Notes under the pieces: generated by a model
The model's input: only the letters and a program-made list of their open reading frames with translations
Told to the model about the DNA's origin: nothing
The model's database searches: none
NCBI GenBank assembly: GCA_964463425.1
Contig: CAYXBV010000001.1
Location: 1-64,000, forward strand
Direction of reading: 5' to 3'
DNA: 64,000 nt
DNA from: JAHJHG01 sp964463425
GTDB taxonomy: Bacteria > Patescibacteriota > Microgenomatia > UBA8517
Program-made: the position numbers and the translations under genes
Part shown: in pieces, positions 47,955 to 56,194 of the stretch
Layout: each line of letters begins with the position of its first letter
How positions within the stretch are numbered: position 1 is the first letter of the stretch

Positions 47955-48971
47955 TTATTCTCCTCCTAATGCTAATCCTAGAGCAATTGCATACAAAGGA
48001 GCATACGGTGCAATTTTCTTAGCCGTATCAGGATCAACTACTATTTTACTAAAGGGATTTCCTACAACAACCTCTATGCCCAAACTTTTTGAAAGAGTAG
48101 AAATCGCCTCAGGTAAACCAGCTGTTCCACCAGACAAAACAACTGCTTTCGGACTTTCACCTTTCTCTTCAGTTTGGTAAAACTGAATTGCTTTTTTAAT
48201 CTCATCAGCCACCAATCTAAATACAGGCCCGAGTGCTCCACTAACCTTACCTTCGAGTTGGCTACCTGAAAGTCCATATGTTCTTTTATATTCTTCCGCC
48301 TGTTTGACTTCAACACCAAGTGATTGAGCTACGGCGCGTGTAAAAGCCTCACCAGCTGTAGGGACAGAGCGCGAAAAAGAAAGAAGGCCGTTTTTGGCAA
48401 TAGCAATATCCGTAGACCTTGCTCCAAAATCAATTACAAGTACCGTCTGATCTAGAGGGGCCAAAGACCTTACTAGTGACATAAGAGCTGTTTCAACACC
48501 AACAACAGTTAAACCAGCTGTTTGAGCAACCTTTACGTATTTCTCTACCAAAATTCTCGGAGCAGCAACAAGTAATACCACCACCTCTGGAGGAGAAGCA
48601 TTTTCTTTTCTCTCCAATATCTGATGTTGTATTATTGCTTCGTTTATAGGAATGGGAATGTATTGTTCTGCTTCCCATTTTACAGCCGAAGCTACTTCCT
48701 GATCAGTCAAAAGAGGGAACTTTATCGTTCGAGTAAAAACTTGGGGTTCTGGTAAGGCAATCATAATTTCCTTAGACGAAACGTTTGATTCTTTGTGTAG
48801 TTTTTTAATCAATCCTGAAAGAGCTGTTAATTCTTTTTCGTCTTGCATGTGCTCAATCGGATTACCTGAATAACCAACGATACCTGAGCCCCTTAGCTTC
48901 CATTTTCCACCGTCTTTTGCCAATTCAACCATCTTAATGGTCTTTGAACCTATGTCTAGTCCTACACTCAT
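47955..48971 (-). CDS. pilM: PilM, actin-like type IV pilus protein
   Basis: 338 residues with FtsA/actin-like motifs: phosphate 1 GLDIGSKTIKMVEL (residues 4-17), phosphate 2 LVIDFGARSTDIAI, adenosine VVLSGGTAGLP. QVFTRTIKFPLLTDQEV is typical PilM. It binds ATP and the PilN peptide under the membrane. Overlaps the previous gene by ATGA. Confidence 0.95.
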   Translation of the reverse strand: MSVGLDIGSKTIKMVELAKDGGKWKLRGSGIVGYSGNPIEHMQDEKELTALSGLIKKLHKESNVSSKEIMIALPEPQVFTRTIKFPLLTDQEVASAVKWEAEQYIPIPINEAIIQHQILERKENASPPEVVVLLVAAPRILVEKYVKVAQTAGLTVVGVETALMSLVRSLAPLDQTVLVIDFGARSTDIAIAKNGLLSFSRSVPTAGEAFTRAVAQSLGVEVKQAEEYKRTYGLSGSQLEGKVSGALGPVFRLVADEIKKAIQFYQTEEKGESPKAVVLSGGTAGLPEAISTLSKSLGIEVVVGNPFSKIVVDPDTAKKIAPYAPLYAIALGLALGGE

Positions 48972-49876
48972 TTAACGATTCCTCCTGGACTAAATAACAC
49001 AGCATTAAAGATAGGGGGGAGTTCTCCGAAAGTTTGAAAAACTTCAATCCTCCTATTAGCTTCACCAGACGAGCCAGCTGACTCAATCCTGACCCCCTGT
49101 GACGGTAAGTTATTCCCAGAGATCGAAACATCAATTCCCACCATGTTCGCTACGTCTGTATTATAAAGCATGCGAATCTGGGCAAACTGTAACCCATTTT
49201 GAGTACCATAGGCCCCTGCAGGAATACCAAGCGAAGCAAAATCTATTGTCTTTTGAAATTCAAAATCAGTTTCGCTAATAGTACAAGTACCAACATCAGT
49301 AGCGGTAAAACTATTTTCAGTACGTCTTGTTACGTTGGGATCAGCGGTCTCACGAGCTATTCTGATATCTGAATAGTCTCCTGGATTTTGAGCATAAAAT
49401 ACGCTTGTTTCTATGGCCGGTGTCGTATCAGAGTCAACTGCCGTACCTGCCTCGCCCCAACACACTTTAATTGTGCTTCCAGTGAAACACTCTCCGGTAT
49501 CGCAAGTCAAAGTTCCATCATCCTCATTATGGTCTACAAACCAAACAACAGCCGCCTCTCCGGATAGTAGTTTTTCTGGGGACACATATTCCGACTCTTG
49601 ATGGCCAAAATTACTAATCGTTGCCGTGAAGCTGGCGCCATCACCAAAATCGCCAGTAGTATTACCAATTATTAACGCCTTCTCGATACCTGCCTCTGCA
49701 GCCGCGAATGCCCGCAACGCTTCTTCTTCCTTGGTTGTAACCGTAATATCCGTAACTGTGCGAGAAAGGACCGAAAGGACAATTGTTAAAACAACGGCCA
49801 TCGAAAGAAGAACGAGAAGCAATGCTTGACCACTTTGAGATTTGTTAATTTTTGCTTTAATAGGCAGTAAATCCAT
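48968..49876 (-). CDS. PilX-like minor pilin or pilus assembly protein
   Basis: 302 residues. A prepilin-like start, SQSGQALLLVLLSMAVVLTIVLS, has the Gly before the cleavage point but lacks Glu at +5, as in PilX/GspK-type proteins. AFAAAEAGIEKAL follows, typical of PilX. The long C-terminal domain is beta-rich with Cys. It probably belongs to the tip complex. Confidence 0.8.
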   Translation of the reverse strand: MDLLPIKAKINKSQSGQALLLVLLSMAVVLTIVLSVLSRTVTDITVTTKEEEALRAFAAAEAGIEKALIIGNTTGDFGDGASFTATISNFGHQESEYVSPEKLLSGEAAVVWFVDHNEDDGTLTCDTGECFTGSTIKVCWGEAGTAVDSDTTPAIETSVFYAQNPGDYSDIRIARETADPNVTRRTENSFTATDVGTCTISETDFEFQKTIDFASLGIPAGAYGTQNGLQFAQIRMLYNTDVANMVGIDVSISGNNLPSQGVRIESAGSSGEANRRIEVFQTFGELPPIFNAVLFSPGGIVK

Positions 49877-49922
49877 ATAAATTTAGTCTAACAAGATGCG
49901 TAGATTAAATCAATCAAAAAAA

Positions 49923-50432
49923 CTAATAAGTTCGTAAAAATATTTTCGTTGAGATAGTTATTTCTCCGCCCTCTAATGCGTTCAGGGTTGCATCTTTTGC
50001 TTCTATGGAAACAGTGACAGCTGGATTAACTTCTCCAACTGAGTCCACGCACGTAAAACTACAGCTTATGACATCAACTTCATTACTAGTAAGTCTTCCA
50101 GACGCAGAAGCTATGTATCCACCGTCAGTATCGCTTTCACAAGAAAAAGAAGTAGGGACTCCATTTTCATCTGAATACGAAATAACATTTGGATCAGTGT
50201 TGGGGCATTCTTCAATAGAGTCTGCATTACGCAGGTTTCTTTCTATTACAGCTAAGGAATAATCAATATTGCCTCGAACTTTTGTAAGCGACTCACTTTT
50301 CCTAGAACCCCTTAAAGTTAGTATCACTGCCTGAGTTGTTAAAATGGTCAACATAGAAAAAATAGTGATAGTCACTAATATTTCAAGAAGACTAAACCCA
50401 TTATTTGTTTTGATTTCTTTTCTTTTTTTCAT
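49923..50432 (-). CDS. prepilin, PilW/GspJ-like
   Basis: 169 residues. Cleavage motif NGFSLLEILVTITIFSMLT after a Lys-rich leader (Glu5 present). The outer domain has Cys pairs and a final IFLRTY. Directly follows the previous prepilin gene with no spacing. Likely part of the initiating minor pilin complex. Confidence 0.85.
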   Translation of the reverse strand: MKKRKEIKTNNGFSLLEILVTITIFSMLTILTTQAVILTLRGSRKSESLTKVRGNIDYSLAVIERNLRNADSIEECPNTDPNVISYSDENGVPTSFSCESDTDGGYIASASGRLTSNEVDVISCSFTCVDSVGEVNPAVTVSIEAKDATLNALEGGEITISTKIFLRTY

Positions 50433-50885
50433 TTAATTTAATGTTCTCCAGTCAGTTAAAATGGTGCTATTCCGCACTTCATGAATTCCTTGCGAGTCTG
50501 ACCAATAAGTAGTAATTTCTACAGTTACACTATCTGCGGCTATTTCTGAAAAACTTACTTCTCTTTTAAATAAATCTCCCAGCAATTCTGTATTACTACA
50601 CGTATCACAATTGCCCCAAACTAGCGTATCTAAACATTGAGTATGTGGTGGAGTGGAGCAGTACATAAAATTAGTACTAAAATCATCCCAGTCACCATCT
50701 CTTTGACCCCTTAACCACTCCATTGCATCTTGAGTATAACGAGTGGCATAGGTTTTGTTCCTTGAATAGCTCGAATTCTTAATTGAACTTGCCGCCAAAG
50801 CAACTAAAGCAACCATAATTAAAGTCGCCATTGCCAAAGCCATAATAACCTCAAATAACGATTGCCCGCTATCATACCTGCTCAT
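50433..50885 (-). CDS. prepilin, PilV/GspI-like
   Basis: 150 residues. The motif SGQSLFEVIMALAMATLIMVAL has Gly-Gln rather than Gly-Phe, with Glu5 kept. A small outer domain follows, containing DAMEWLRGQRDGDWDDF and a CDTC motif. Its start overlaps the previous stop by ATGA. Probable minor pilin. Confidence 0.85.
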   Translation of the reverse strand: MSRYDSGQSLFEVIMALAMATLIMVALVALAASSIKNSSYSRNKTYATRYTQDAMEWLRGQRDGDWDDFSTNFMYCSTPPHTQCLDTLVWGNCDTCSNTELLGDLFKREVSFSEIAADSVTVEITTYWSDSQGIHEVRNSTILTDWRTLN

Positions 50886-51406
50886 TTTATTTCTCCTTCT
50901 GAGCTTACGGTTATCACCTGCGTATCACCAGTCGCTGCCTGTGTTAAAGTAATCGTTGCCGAATCAGTAAGATTAGTTCCCTTGCCAATCACTTTAAACG
51001 TGATGCGATTGGGAACAGCTGTCAAGGTAATTTCGTTGCTCACCTGAACCGTCTTGTCATCTATCAAACCTCCTACGCAATTCGCTTGGAGAATATATGT
51101 TGAATTTGAATCTGCATAAAAATCATAACCATTTAAGGCACCATCTCCCGAACAAGCAGTGGATGATGGTTTTTCACCTGATAAAGCTTTTTCTTGAGCC
51201 AAACTCAAATCAGCCTTCAATCTTCTGACGCTACTGGCAAGAGATTGGCGTCTAGAAAAATCTCGGTAGCTTAGATATCCAAAGCTAAAAATTAAACCAA
51301 TAATCGACATGCCGACCAGTATTTCAATTAGGGTGTAACCAAGCCGATTATGGCCAAAGTGATGTTTGGAGGGTGGGGGAGCAGATTTCAACATCTTTGT
51401 TATCAC
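50882..51406 (-). CDS. prepilin, FimT/GspH-like
   Basis: 174 residues. Leader ending RLG, then YTLIEILVGMSIIGLIFSFGYL with Glu5. RRLKADLSLAQEKALSGEKPSS is typical of GspH/FimT. Together with the three genes after it this gives the four-member minor pilin set that primes pilus assembly in other bacteria. Confidence 0.87.
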   Translation of the reverse strand: MITKMLKSAPPPSKHHFGHNRLGYTLIEILVGMSIIGLIFSFGYLSYRDFSRRQSLASSVRRLKADLSLAQEKALSGEKPSSTACSGDGALNGYDFYADSNSTYILQANCVGGLIDDKTVQVSNEITLTAVPNRITFKVIGKGTNLTDSATITLTQAATGDTQVITVSSEGEIK

Positions 51407-51473
51407 TATACACTATCAATTCGCCACGAAACATTTCCTTTTTTGAAAAATAAAATTAATTTAAACAATTTTT

Positions 51474-51902
51474 TCAGGGGTTAACTACTTGGTATGTACA
51501 CGTTTCTCCACAGCTACCACTACATGTATCCGTACCATTATCCTCTAAGGCTGCACAAAGCTCATAAGTGAGACCGTCGGAGATGTAGTAATAAGTCTGT
51601 AAGGGAAGTGGGTCAGCGGGAGTTTCAGCAATATAAACGGTTGAAGTAAGACAAGTGTTTCCAGTAGTTTCTGAGCCCGAAAGCGAGGCCCCCAGTGTGG
51701 TTGGATAATTACCACAATCTGCTTTATATATCTCTATTCCAGATCGAATAAGTTCCAAATCAGCTTTTCTTCTGCTATTCCTAGATGATTCTCTTGCTGA
51801 CTGTAATCCAAAAATCGATAAACCAACCAAAATACCAATAATAGAAATAACTACCAGTAATTCGATTAGAGTAAATCCTTTTGTATTAGTAGATATTTTC
51901 AT
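51474..51902 (-). CDS. GspG-like minor pilin
   Basis: 142 residues from ATG 51902. Motif KGFTLIELLVVISIIGILVG, then RRKADLELIRSGIEIYKADCGNYP and the TPADPLP-x-x-YYY loop. Last of a row of related pilins transcribed leftward; its ATG overlaps the previous stop (ATGA). Confidence 0.9.
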   Translation of the reverse strand: MKISTNTKGFTLIELLVVISIIGILVGLSIFGLQSARESSRNSRRKADLELIRSGIEIYKADCGNYPTTLGASLSGSETTGNTCLTSTVYIAETPADPLPLQTYYYISDGLTYELCAALEDNGTDTCSGSCGETCTYQVVNP

Positions 51903-52369
51903 GGTTGTACTACATATTCCCAACCGGAAGCACAGGTTGCTGAAGCTTGAGCCTTGTCGTCGCTAGCGTTTTCAAGACAAGCCGTCAAAGTATAGTTGTC
52001 TGAATCGATCTGTTGATAACTATACGAAATACTTGGCAAGGGATCATCTGGCAAGGTAGACATATACGTTTGGACACCCGAAGCAAAAGCCTCTCCCCAA
52101 ACACAAATACTGTCACCGCTTGCACCGCAACCGGCAATATTCGAAGCCATATTGACTGGATACTTATCAAAATCGTTGTAGTAAAGTCTTAAAGCAGTTT
52201 GAATATTTCTTAAGTCGCTTTTTCTTTGGGCATCTCTCCCTCTCTGTCTTGCTGCGTTTAAGTTAGCCAACACCAATGTTGCCAAAATACCAATTAGAGA
52301 AACCACTACCAATAATTCTATTAGAGTAAAGCCGCTTGTTTTTTTAAATTTTTTAATCTTTGTTCTCAT
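51899..52369 (-). CDS. GspG-like minor pilin
   Basis: 156 residues from ATG 52369; longer starts lie in the previous gene. Motif SGFTLIELLVVVSLIGILAT, then QRGRDAQRKSDLRNIQTALR and LPDDPLPSISYSY. ATGA overlaps on both sides show tight translational coupling. Confidence 0.9.
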   Translation of the reverse strand: MRTKIKKFKKTSGFTLIELLVVVSLIGILATLVLANLNAARQRGRDAQRKSDLRNIQTALRLYYNDFDKYPVNMASNIAGCGASGDSICVWGEAFASGVQTYMSTLPDDPLPSISYSYQQIDSDNYTLTACLENASDDKAQASATCASGWEYVVQP

Positions 52370-52845
52370 AGTACACATTCCCCACCAGATGGAGCAACAA
52401 AACCTGACTGCGGAGTACTGCCGGTTTTCCCATTCGAACATACCACCCAATATTCTTCTTTATTTTCTAACTTTCCCCACAACACATATTGGGTTGCATC
52501 AATGTTTCCATTTCCGGTTCCATCAGATTGATACAAATAGACAAAAGAAGAGTCGTCTTCAAACCTTGGATCTGCTGAGCATGACGATAATGATAAATCT
52601 GCACATAAAGTCGTTGAAGCTCCAACCCCAGACCCATTTGTTCTGGAAAAATAAATGCCATCGTTTTTATTTGCAGCAATTTCAGAAGCATTTTGATATT
52701 GCTTAAGATCAGACTTTCTTTGAGTATCCCTTGCTTGTTTTTGAGTTCCAGTATAAGAGACAATCGCAAGGGCAGCCAATATACCTATCAATGAAATTAC
52801 AACCAATAATTCTATTAACGTGAAGCCTCGTAGTGCTTTTTTCAT
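52366..52845 (-). CDS. GspG-like minor pilin
   Basis: 159 residues from ATG 52845. Motif RGFTLIELLVVISLIGILAA, then QARDTQRKSDLKQYQNASEI. Unlike its neighbours it lacks a clear 'DP-x-x-Y' loop; DPRFEDDSSFVYLY may be the counterpart. Confidence 0.9.
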   Translation of the reverse strand: MKKALRGFTLIELLVVISLIGILAALAIVSYTGTQKQARDTQRKSDLKQYQNASEIAANKNDGIYFSRTNGSGVGASTTLCADLSLSSCSADPRFEDDSSFVYLYQSDGTGNGNIDATQYVLWGKLENKEEYWVVCSNGKTGSTPQSGFVAPSGGECVL

Positions 52846-52867
52846 CTGCTTTAAATATAACACTAAA

Positions 52868-53392
52868 CTACTCGGTTGGCGTAGTGTTAGAGCTCGTTAC
52901 GGCAAAATTACAGGTGTACGTACCACAAGAGTGGGTCACTGGAGAATTTTCGCAATCACCACCAAGACAATTAAAATCTTCTGGATTTTCAAGTCTTGCA
53001 AATAATTGATATTTTTGATTGTTCGCGTTGTCAGCAATAAGCTGAACACGGTAAACATAATCCTGAGAGGAAACAGGATCTTCGGGTAAAATTTTGAAAT
53101 AGGTTGTCGTACCATCTGTAAATTCACTGGCACCCCAAGTACAATCTCCGGAACCCATGGCTTGATCATACTGACAAGCTTGGATCCTGCTACCATTTGC
53201 ATCAGGATATTGACCGTGATCTGAATAAAAAATTTCAAGAGCATTGGCAATTTCTTTCAAGTCAGACTTTCTTTTGCCATCTCTACCTCTTACTTGAGCC
53301 GTACGAAAACCGCTGGCAACCAGGGTGACCAAAACTCCCAAGATGGCCATAACTACTAAAAGTTCAACTAATGTAAATCCTTTGTCTTTCAT
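52868..53392 (-). CDS. GspG-like minor pilin
   Basis: 174 residues. Very short leader MKDKG, then FTLVELLVVMAILGVLVTLV; RGRDGKRKSDLKEIANALEI and LPEDPVSSQDYVYR follow. C-terminal Cys residues may form disulfides. ATG overlaps the previous stop. Confidence 0.9.
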   Translation of the reverse strand: MKDKGFTLVELLVVMAILGVLVTLVASGFRTAQVRGRDGKRKSDLKEIANALEIFYSDHGQYPDANGSRIQACQYDQAMGSGDCTWGASEFTDGTTTYFKILPEDPVSSQDYVYRVQLIADNANNQKYQLFARLENPEDFNCLGGDCENSPVTHSCGTYTCNFAVTSSNTTPTE

Positions 53393-54000
53393 TTCGCTTT
53401 TTCTAGCAATAGTTCATTTTCGTATTCTTCTATACTTTTTTCAAGAGGTGTTAGTCCAGAAGCTCTTCCAAAGTCACAAATACGGAGACCGCACGAAATA
53501 TCTCTTTTGGCAATTAATGATTGGGCAGCATCTTCATCTTTACCTTCCAGTCCAGTATATATTTGAAATCTGTTTCCGTTCGAAATATATGTATAGTATG
53601 CTCCCTGAGAAGCATGAGGGTCATCCGGCAGTGTCTTTACGTAAGGTATATATTCTGGATCAAAAACATCTGCTAACGAATCTTTTCCCCATTCACAGGG
53701 GGCATATATCTCAAATAAATCTATTTTGCTATCTTCTGAAGTAAGTGATTCTTGATATTCTGCATAATTACTTATCTCCTCTTTCTTGCAAGCAACTATT
53801 TTTCCATCAAGAGAGGGTGGATAAAAACCAAAATCATTTTGAAAAGCACCAATTGCATCCGCCATTTGACCCAAATCAGCCTTCCGCTGAGCATCTCGAG
53901 CACGCCTTAAAGAAATTCTGAAATTATAAAGTGAAGCTGCCAAAATAAGCGTTAAGATGATGACAACACCAACGGTTTCTTTTTTGTTGAAAAATTTCAT
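53389..54000 (-). CDS. pilin-like protein without a prepilin cleavage motif
   Basis: 203 residues from ATG 54000. The start MKFFNKKETVGVVIILTL has a membrane helix but no Gly-Phe-Thr-Leu-x-Glu, while the rest is GspG-like: RRARDAQRKADLGQMADAIG, FGFYPPSLDG, LPDDPHASQGAYYTY. It should stay a single-pass membrane protein rather than be cut by PilD. Placed inside the minor pilin array. Confidence 0.8.
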   Translation of the reverse strand: MKFFNKKETVGVVIILTLILAASLYNFRISLRRARDAQRKADLGQMADAIGAFQNDFGFYPPSLDGKIVACKKEEISNYAEYQESLTSEDSKIDLFEIYAPCEWGKDSLADVFDPEYIPYVKTLPDDPHASQGAYYTYISNGNRFQIYTGLEGKDEDAAQSLIAKRDISCGLRICDFGRASGLTPLEKSIEEYENELLLEKAK

Positions 54001-54001
54001 T

Positions 54002-54655
54002 TTAATTCCATGTTTGACACTCATTCTGGGGCTGACCGGTGTCGGGATCGGTACACTGTCCGTAGCAAGTACCGCTTCCATAATTTGGGTCACATTGAGG
54101 GCCAGGACGAGTAGGATCCCAATTTATTGGTTGACAAACTCCACCAAAACAACCGTAAAAATCTTCACCCGTTCCAGTCTCACCACCAGTACCAGTTTCC
54201 ACACAGTCTGCGTCGGGAGCATTAGGACTGCTTTCATAATAGTTAAAGGAATAGTCGGGGCCACATTCACCAAGAATGTCTATATCTGTTAAGTTATCCA
54301 GGTTTGTATAAATACGATACCAAGACGGACATTCTGAGTCTTCGTGTTCGTAATAATATGAGGCATCAGTCATTGGATCACAAGGAACCTTAGACAAATA
54401 TGGCTTTAAACCTGTACTAGGATCACAAACCACAAGTGAGGGGAGAGGATAGCAATTATTATCTTTTTCGTACTCTTCAATAGCCACTTCGATATTGTGG
54501 ATGTCTCCTTTTCGTTTTGCGTCATTTCCTTTGAATATTTGGTTTCTAAAATACCAAATTACGACCGACATCAGAAAAACCAAGATGGTGACAACAACCA
54601 GAAGCTCTACAAGGGTTACTCCTGAAACATTTCTCTTTCTTTTAAAGTAACTCAT
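54002..54655 (-). CDS. GspG-like minor pilin with Gly/Thr-rich tail
   Basis: 217 residues. Motif SGVTLVELLVVVTILVFLM (Gly-Val instead of Gly-Phe), then NDAKRKGDIHNIEVAIEEYE and VPCDPMTDASYYYEHED. A Thr/Gly linker (ETGTGGETGTGED) leads to a Cys-rich tail with DP repeats. It probably exposes a surface tip domain. Confidence 0.88.
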   Translation of the reverse strand: MSYFKRKRNVSGVTLVELLVVVTILVFLMSVVIWYFRNQIFKGNDAKRKGDIHNIEVAIEEYEKDNNCYPLPSLVVCDPSTGLKPYLSKVPCDPMTDASYYYEHEDSECPSWYRIYTNLDNLTDIDILGECGPDYSFNYYESSPNAPDADCVETGTGGETGTGEDFYGCFGGVCQPINWDPTRPGPQCDPNYGSGTCYGQCTDPDTGQPQNECQTWN

Positions 54656-54666
54656 TCGTTTATTAT

Positions 54667-55467
54667 TTAGAACAACAAATACCAGCGAAGCAAAGCTTCA
54701 CCCCAAATTAATGTAATTATTAAAGACAAAATCAAAAAAGGACCAAAGGCAATTTGCCTACCAAAAGATGTCTTTTTAATCAATATCAGTATGCTTCCGA
54801 CGATTGCACCTGTCAAGAAAGCACCAAATAGCCAAACTGCCGTTCCTGGCCAGCCTAAGAAAGCACCAATATACAAGGCTAGTTTTACGTCGCCTAATCC
54901 CATTCCTTTACCCGACGTAACAATGTGTATCAAAAGAATAAATATTGCTGCCCCAAAGCCAGATAGCAGGTGAATATATAGCCTTGAAGGGTCAATCAAT
55001 AATAAACTTAGAAAAATTAGAGTCAAACCAAAAAAGCTTAATTCGTCGGGAATAATTCGTTTTTCTAAATCGATTATAAAGATTGCTAAAACTGTTAAGA
55101 AAACAAGAAGCATAAAAGGTAGAGTCAAGGTTCCCAGCCTGGCTTGCCACGAACACATATAGCTAGCCGAAAGCATAGAGTTCGTTCCACAACTATTGAG
55201 TAAATAATAAATTCCGACAAAGCCTGTAACCGCAACAAACTCTATTAACGGATATCTAATAGAAATCTTTTTCCCACACTTTCTACACTTTCCTTTCAAT
55301 AATATAAATGACAATAGGGGAATATTGTCATACCAGGAGATTTTCTTTTTGCAATTGGGACATATTGACCGGCCCTTTTTTATCGACATACCTATCGGCA
55401 ATCGATAAGTGTAGGCAGTCAGAAATGAACCAGCAATTAGGCCATAAACAATTAATAAGAAGATCAT
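54667..55467 (-). CDS. pilD: prepilin peptidase PilD
   Basis: 266 residues from ATG 55467 (a TTG at 55488 is also possible). N-terminal zinc domain with CPNC and CRKC pairs, seven or eight membrane helices, and catalytic aspartates in IIDLEKRIIPDE and GMGLGDVKLALYIGAFLG. It cleaves the prepilins encoded around it and methylates the new N-termini. Confidence 0.95.
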   Translation of the reverse strand: MIFLLIVYGLIAGSFLTAYTYRLPIGMSIKKGRSICPNCKKKISWYDNIPLLSFILLKGKCRKCGKKISIRYPLIEFVAVTGFVGIYYLLNSCGTNSMLSASYMCSWQARLGTLTLPFMLLVFLTVLAIFIIDLEKRIIPDELSFFGLTLIFLSLLLIDPSRLYIHLLSGFGAAIFILLIHIVTSGKGMGLGDVKLALYIGAFLGWPGTAVWLFGAFLTGAIVGSILILIKKTSFGRQIAFGPFLILSLIITLIWGEALLRWYLLF

Positions 55468-55492
55468 AAAAACTTCTACTACGAACAACTTA

Positions 55493-55517
55493 AAGGAGCT
55501 AGTTTAGCTAGCTCCTT
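55493..55517 (-). terminator. hairpin between major pilin and pilD
   Basis: A perfect 10-bp repeat, AAGGAGCTAG (55493-55502) and CTAGCTCCTT (55508-55517), loop 5 nt. On the minus strand TTTAAGTTGTTC follows, a weak U-run, so partial termination is likely. This would make pilin mRNA more abundant than the downstream genes. Confidence 0.6.
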
Positions 55518-55520
55518 ATA

Positions 55521-56129
55521 TCACGGTATGCAGACGTAACATCCACTCGTTATCCAGTTTGCATCTTCTGCATCACATGTCGTTGTTACACTCTTTGATC
55601 CATCTGCTGCGCTAATTGTATAAACGTCTCCATCGGCAATAGCTGTTTGTCTTGTCGCCTTAGCGGCTGGAATGAAGCAAGAATACACCGATTCCGATGT
55701 TCCTTGTTCTTTTCCTAAGAATAATTTCTTTGAATCATCAGTACCTGAATCATTGTCAATAAAATCTCTATTCCTAAATTCAGATTTTAATTCATCGTTG
55801 CTAAGCAACAAACCATCAACCGTACAATCCGCACCACAGATACCAGCGCCTTCGTCTCCAGCGCTAACAAATCCATATGAAGCATCATTATCTGTAACGC
55901 TTCCTGCTGTTACCCAAGGAAACTCTTGTCTTGATGCGAAATATCTATCTATCGCTGATATTAATTGAGCCGAATCTGATTTAAATCTTGTGTCTCTCGC
56001 ACGGTTTGATTGCTCTATTGGGTTAATAGCTGCGATTACGATTAAAGCAATTGCGCCCAAAAGACCAATAACGATTAAAAGCTCAACCAATGTAAAACCT
56101 AGGTTTCTTTTTAATTTTCGGATAGTCAA
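55521..56129 (-). CDS. probable major type IV pilin
   Basis: 202 residues. Starts at TTG 56129, 9 nt after a perfect AAGGAGGTG site; no ATG fits. Motif LGFTLVELLIVIGLLGAIAL, then NPIEQSNRARDTRFKSDSAQ, a domain with CGADC and a C-terminal Cys pair. The strong ribosome site, separate spacing (65 nt after pilC) and hairpin after it point to the abundant subunit. Confidence 0.88.
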   Translation of the reverse strand: MTIRKLKRNLGFTLVELLIVIGLLGAIALIVIAAINPIEQSNRARDTRFKSDSAQLISAIDRYFASRQEFPWVTAGSVTDNDASYGFVSAGDEGAGICGADCTVDGLLLSNDELKSEFRNRDFIDNDSGTDDSKKLFLGKEQGTSESVYSCFIPAAKATRQTAIADGDVYTISAADGSKSVTTTCDAEDANWITSGCYVCIP

Positions 56130-56194
56130 ATTTTTTCACCTCCTTTTACATTCATCATTTTAGTATTAGTTAAACCAAACATGCTGTCAAGCTA

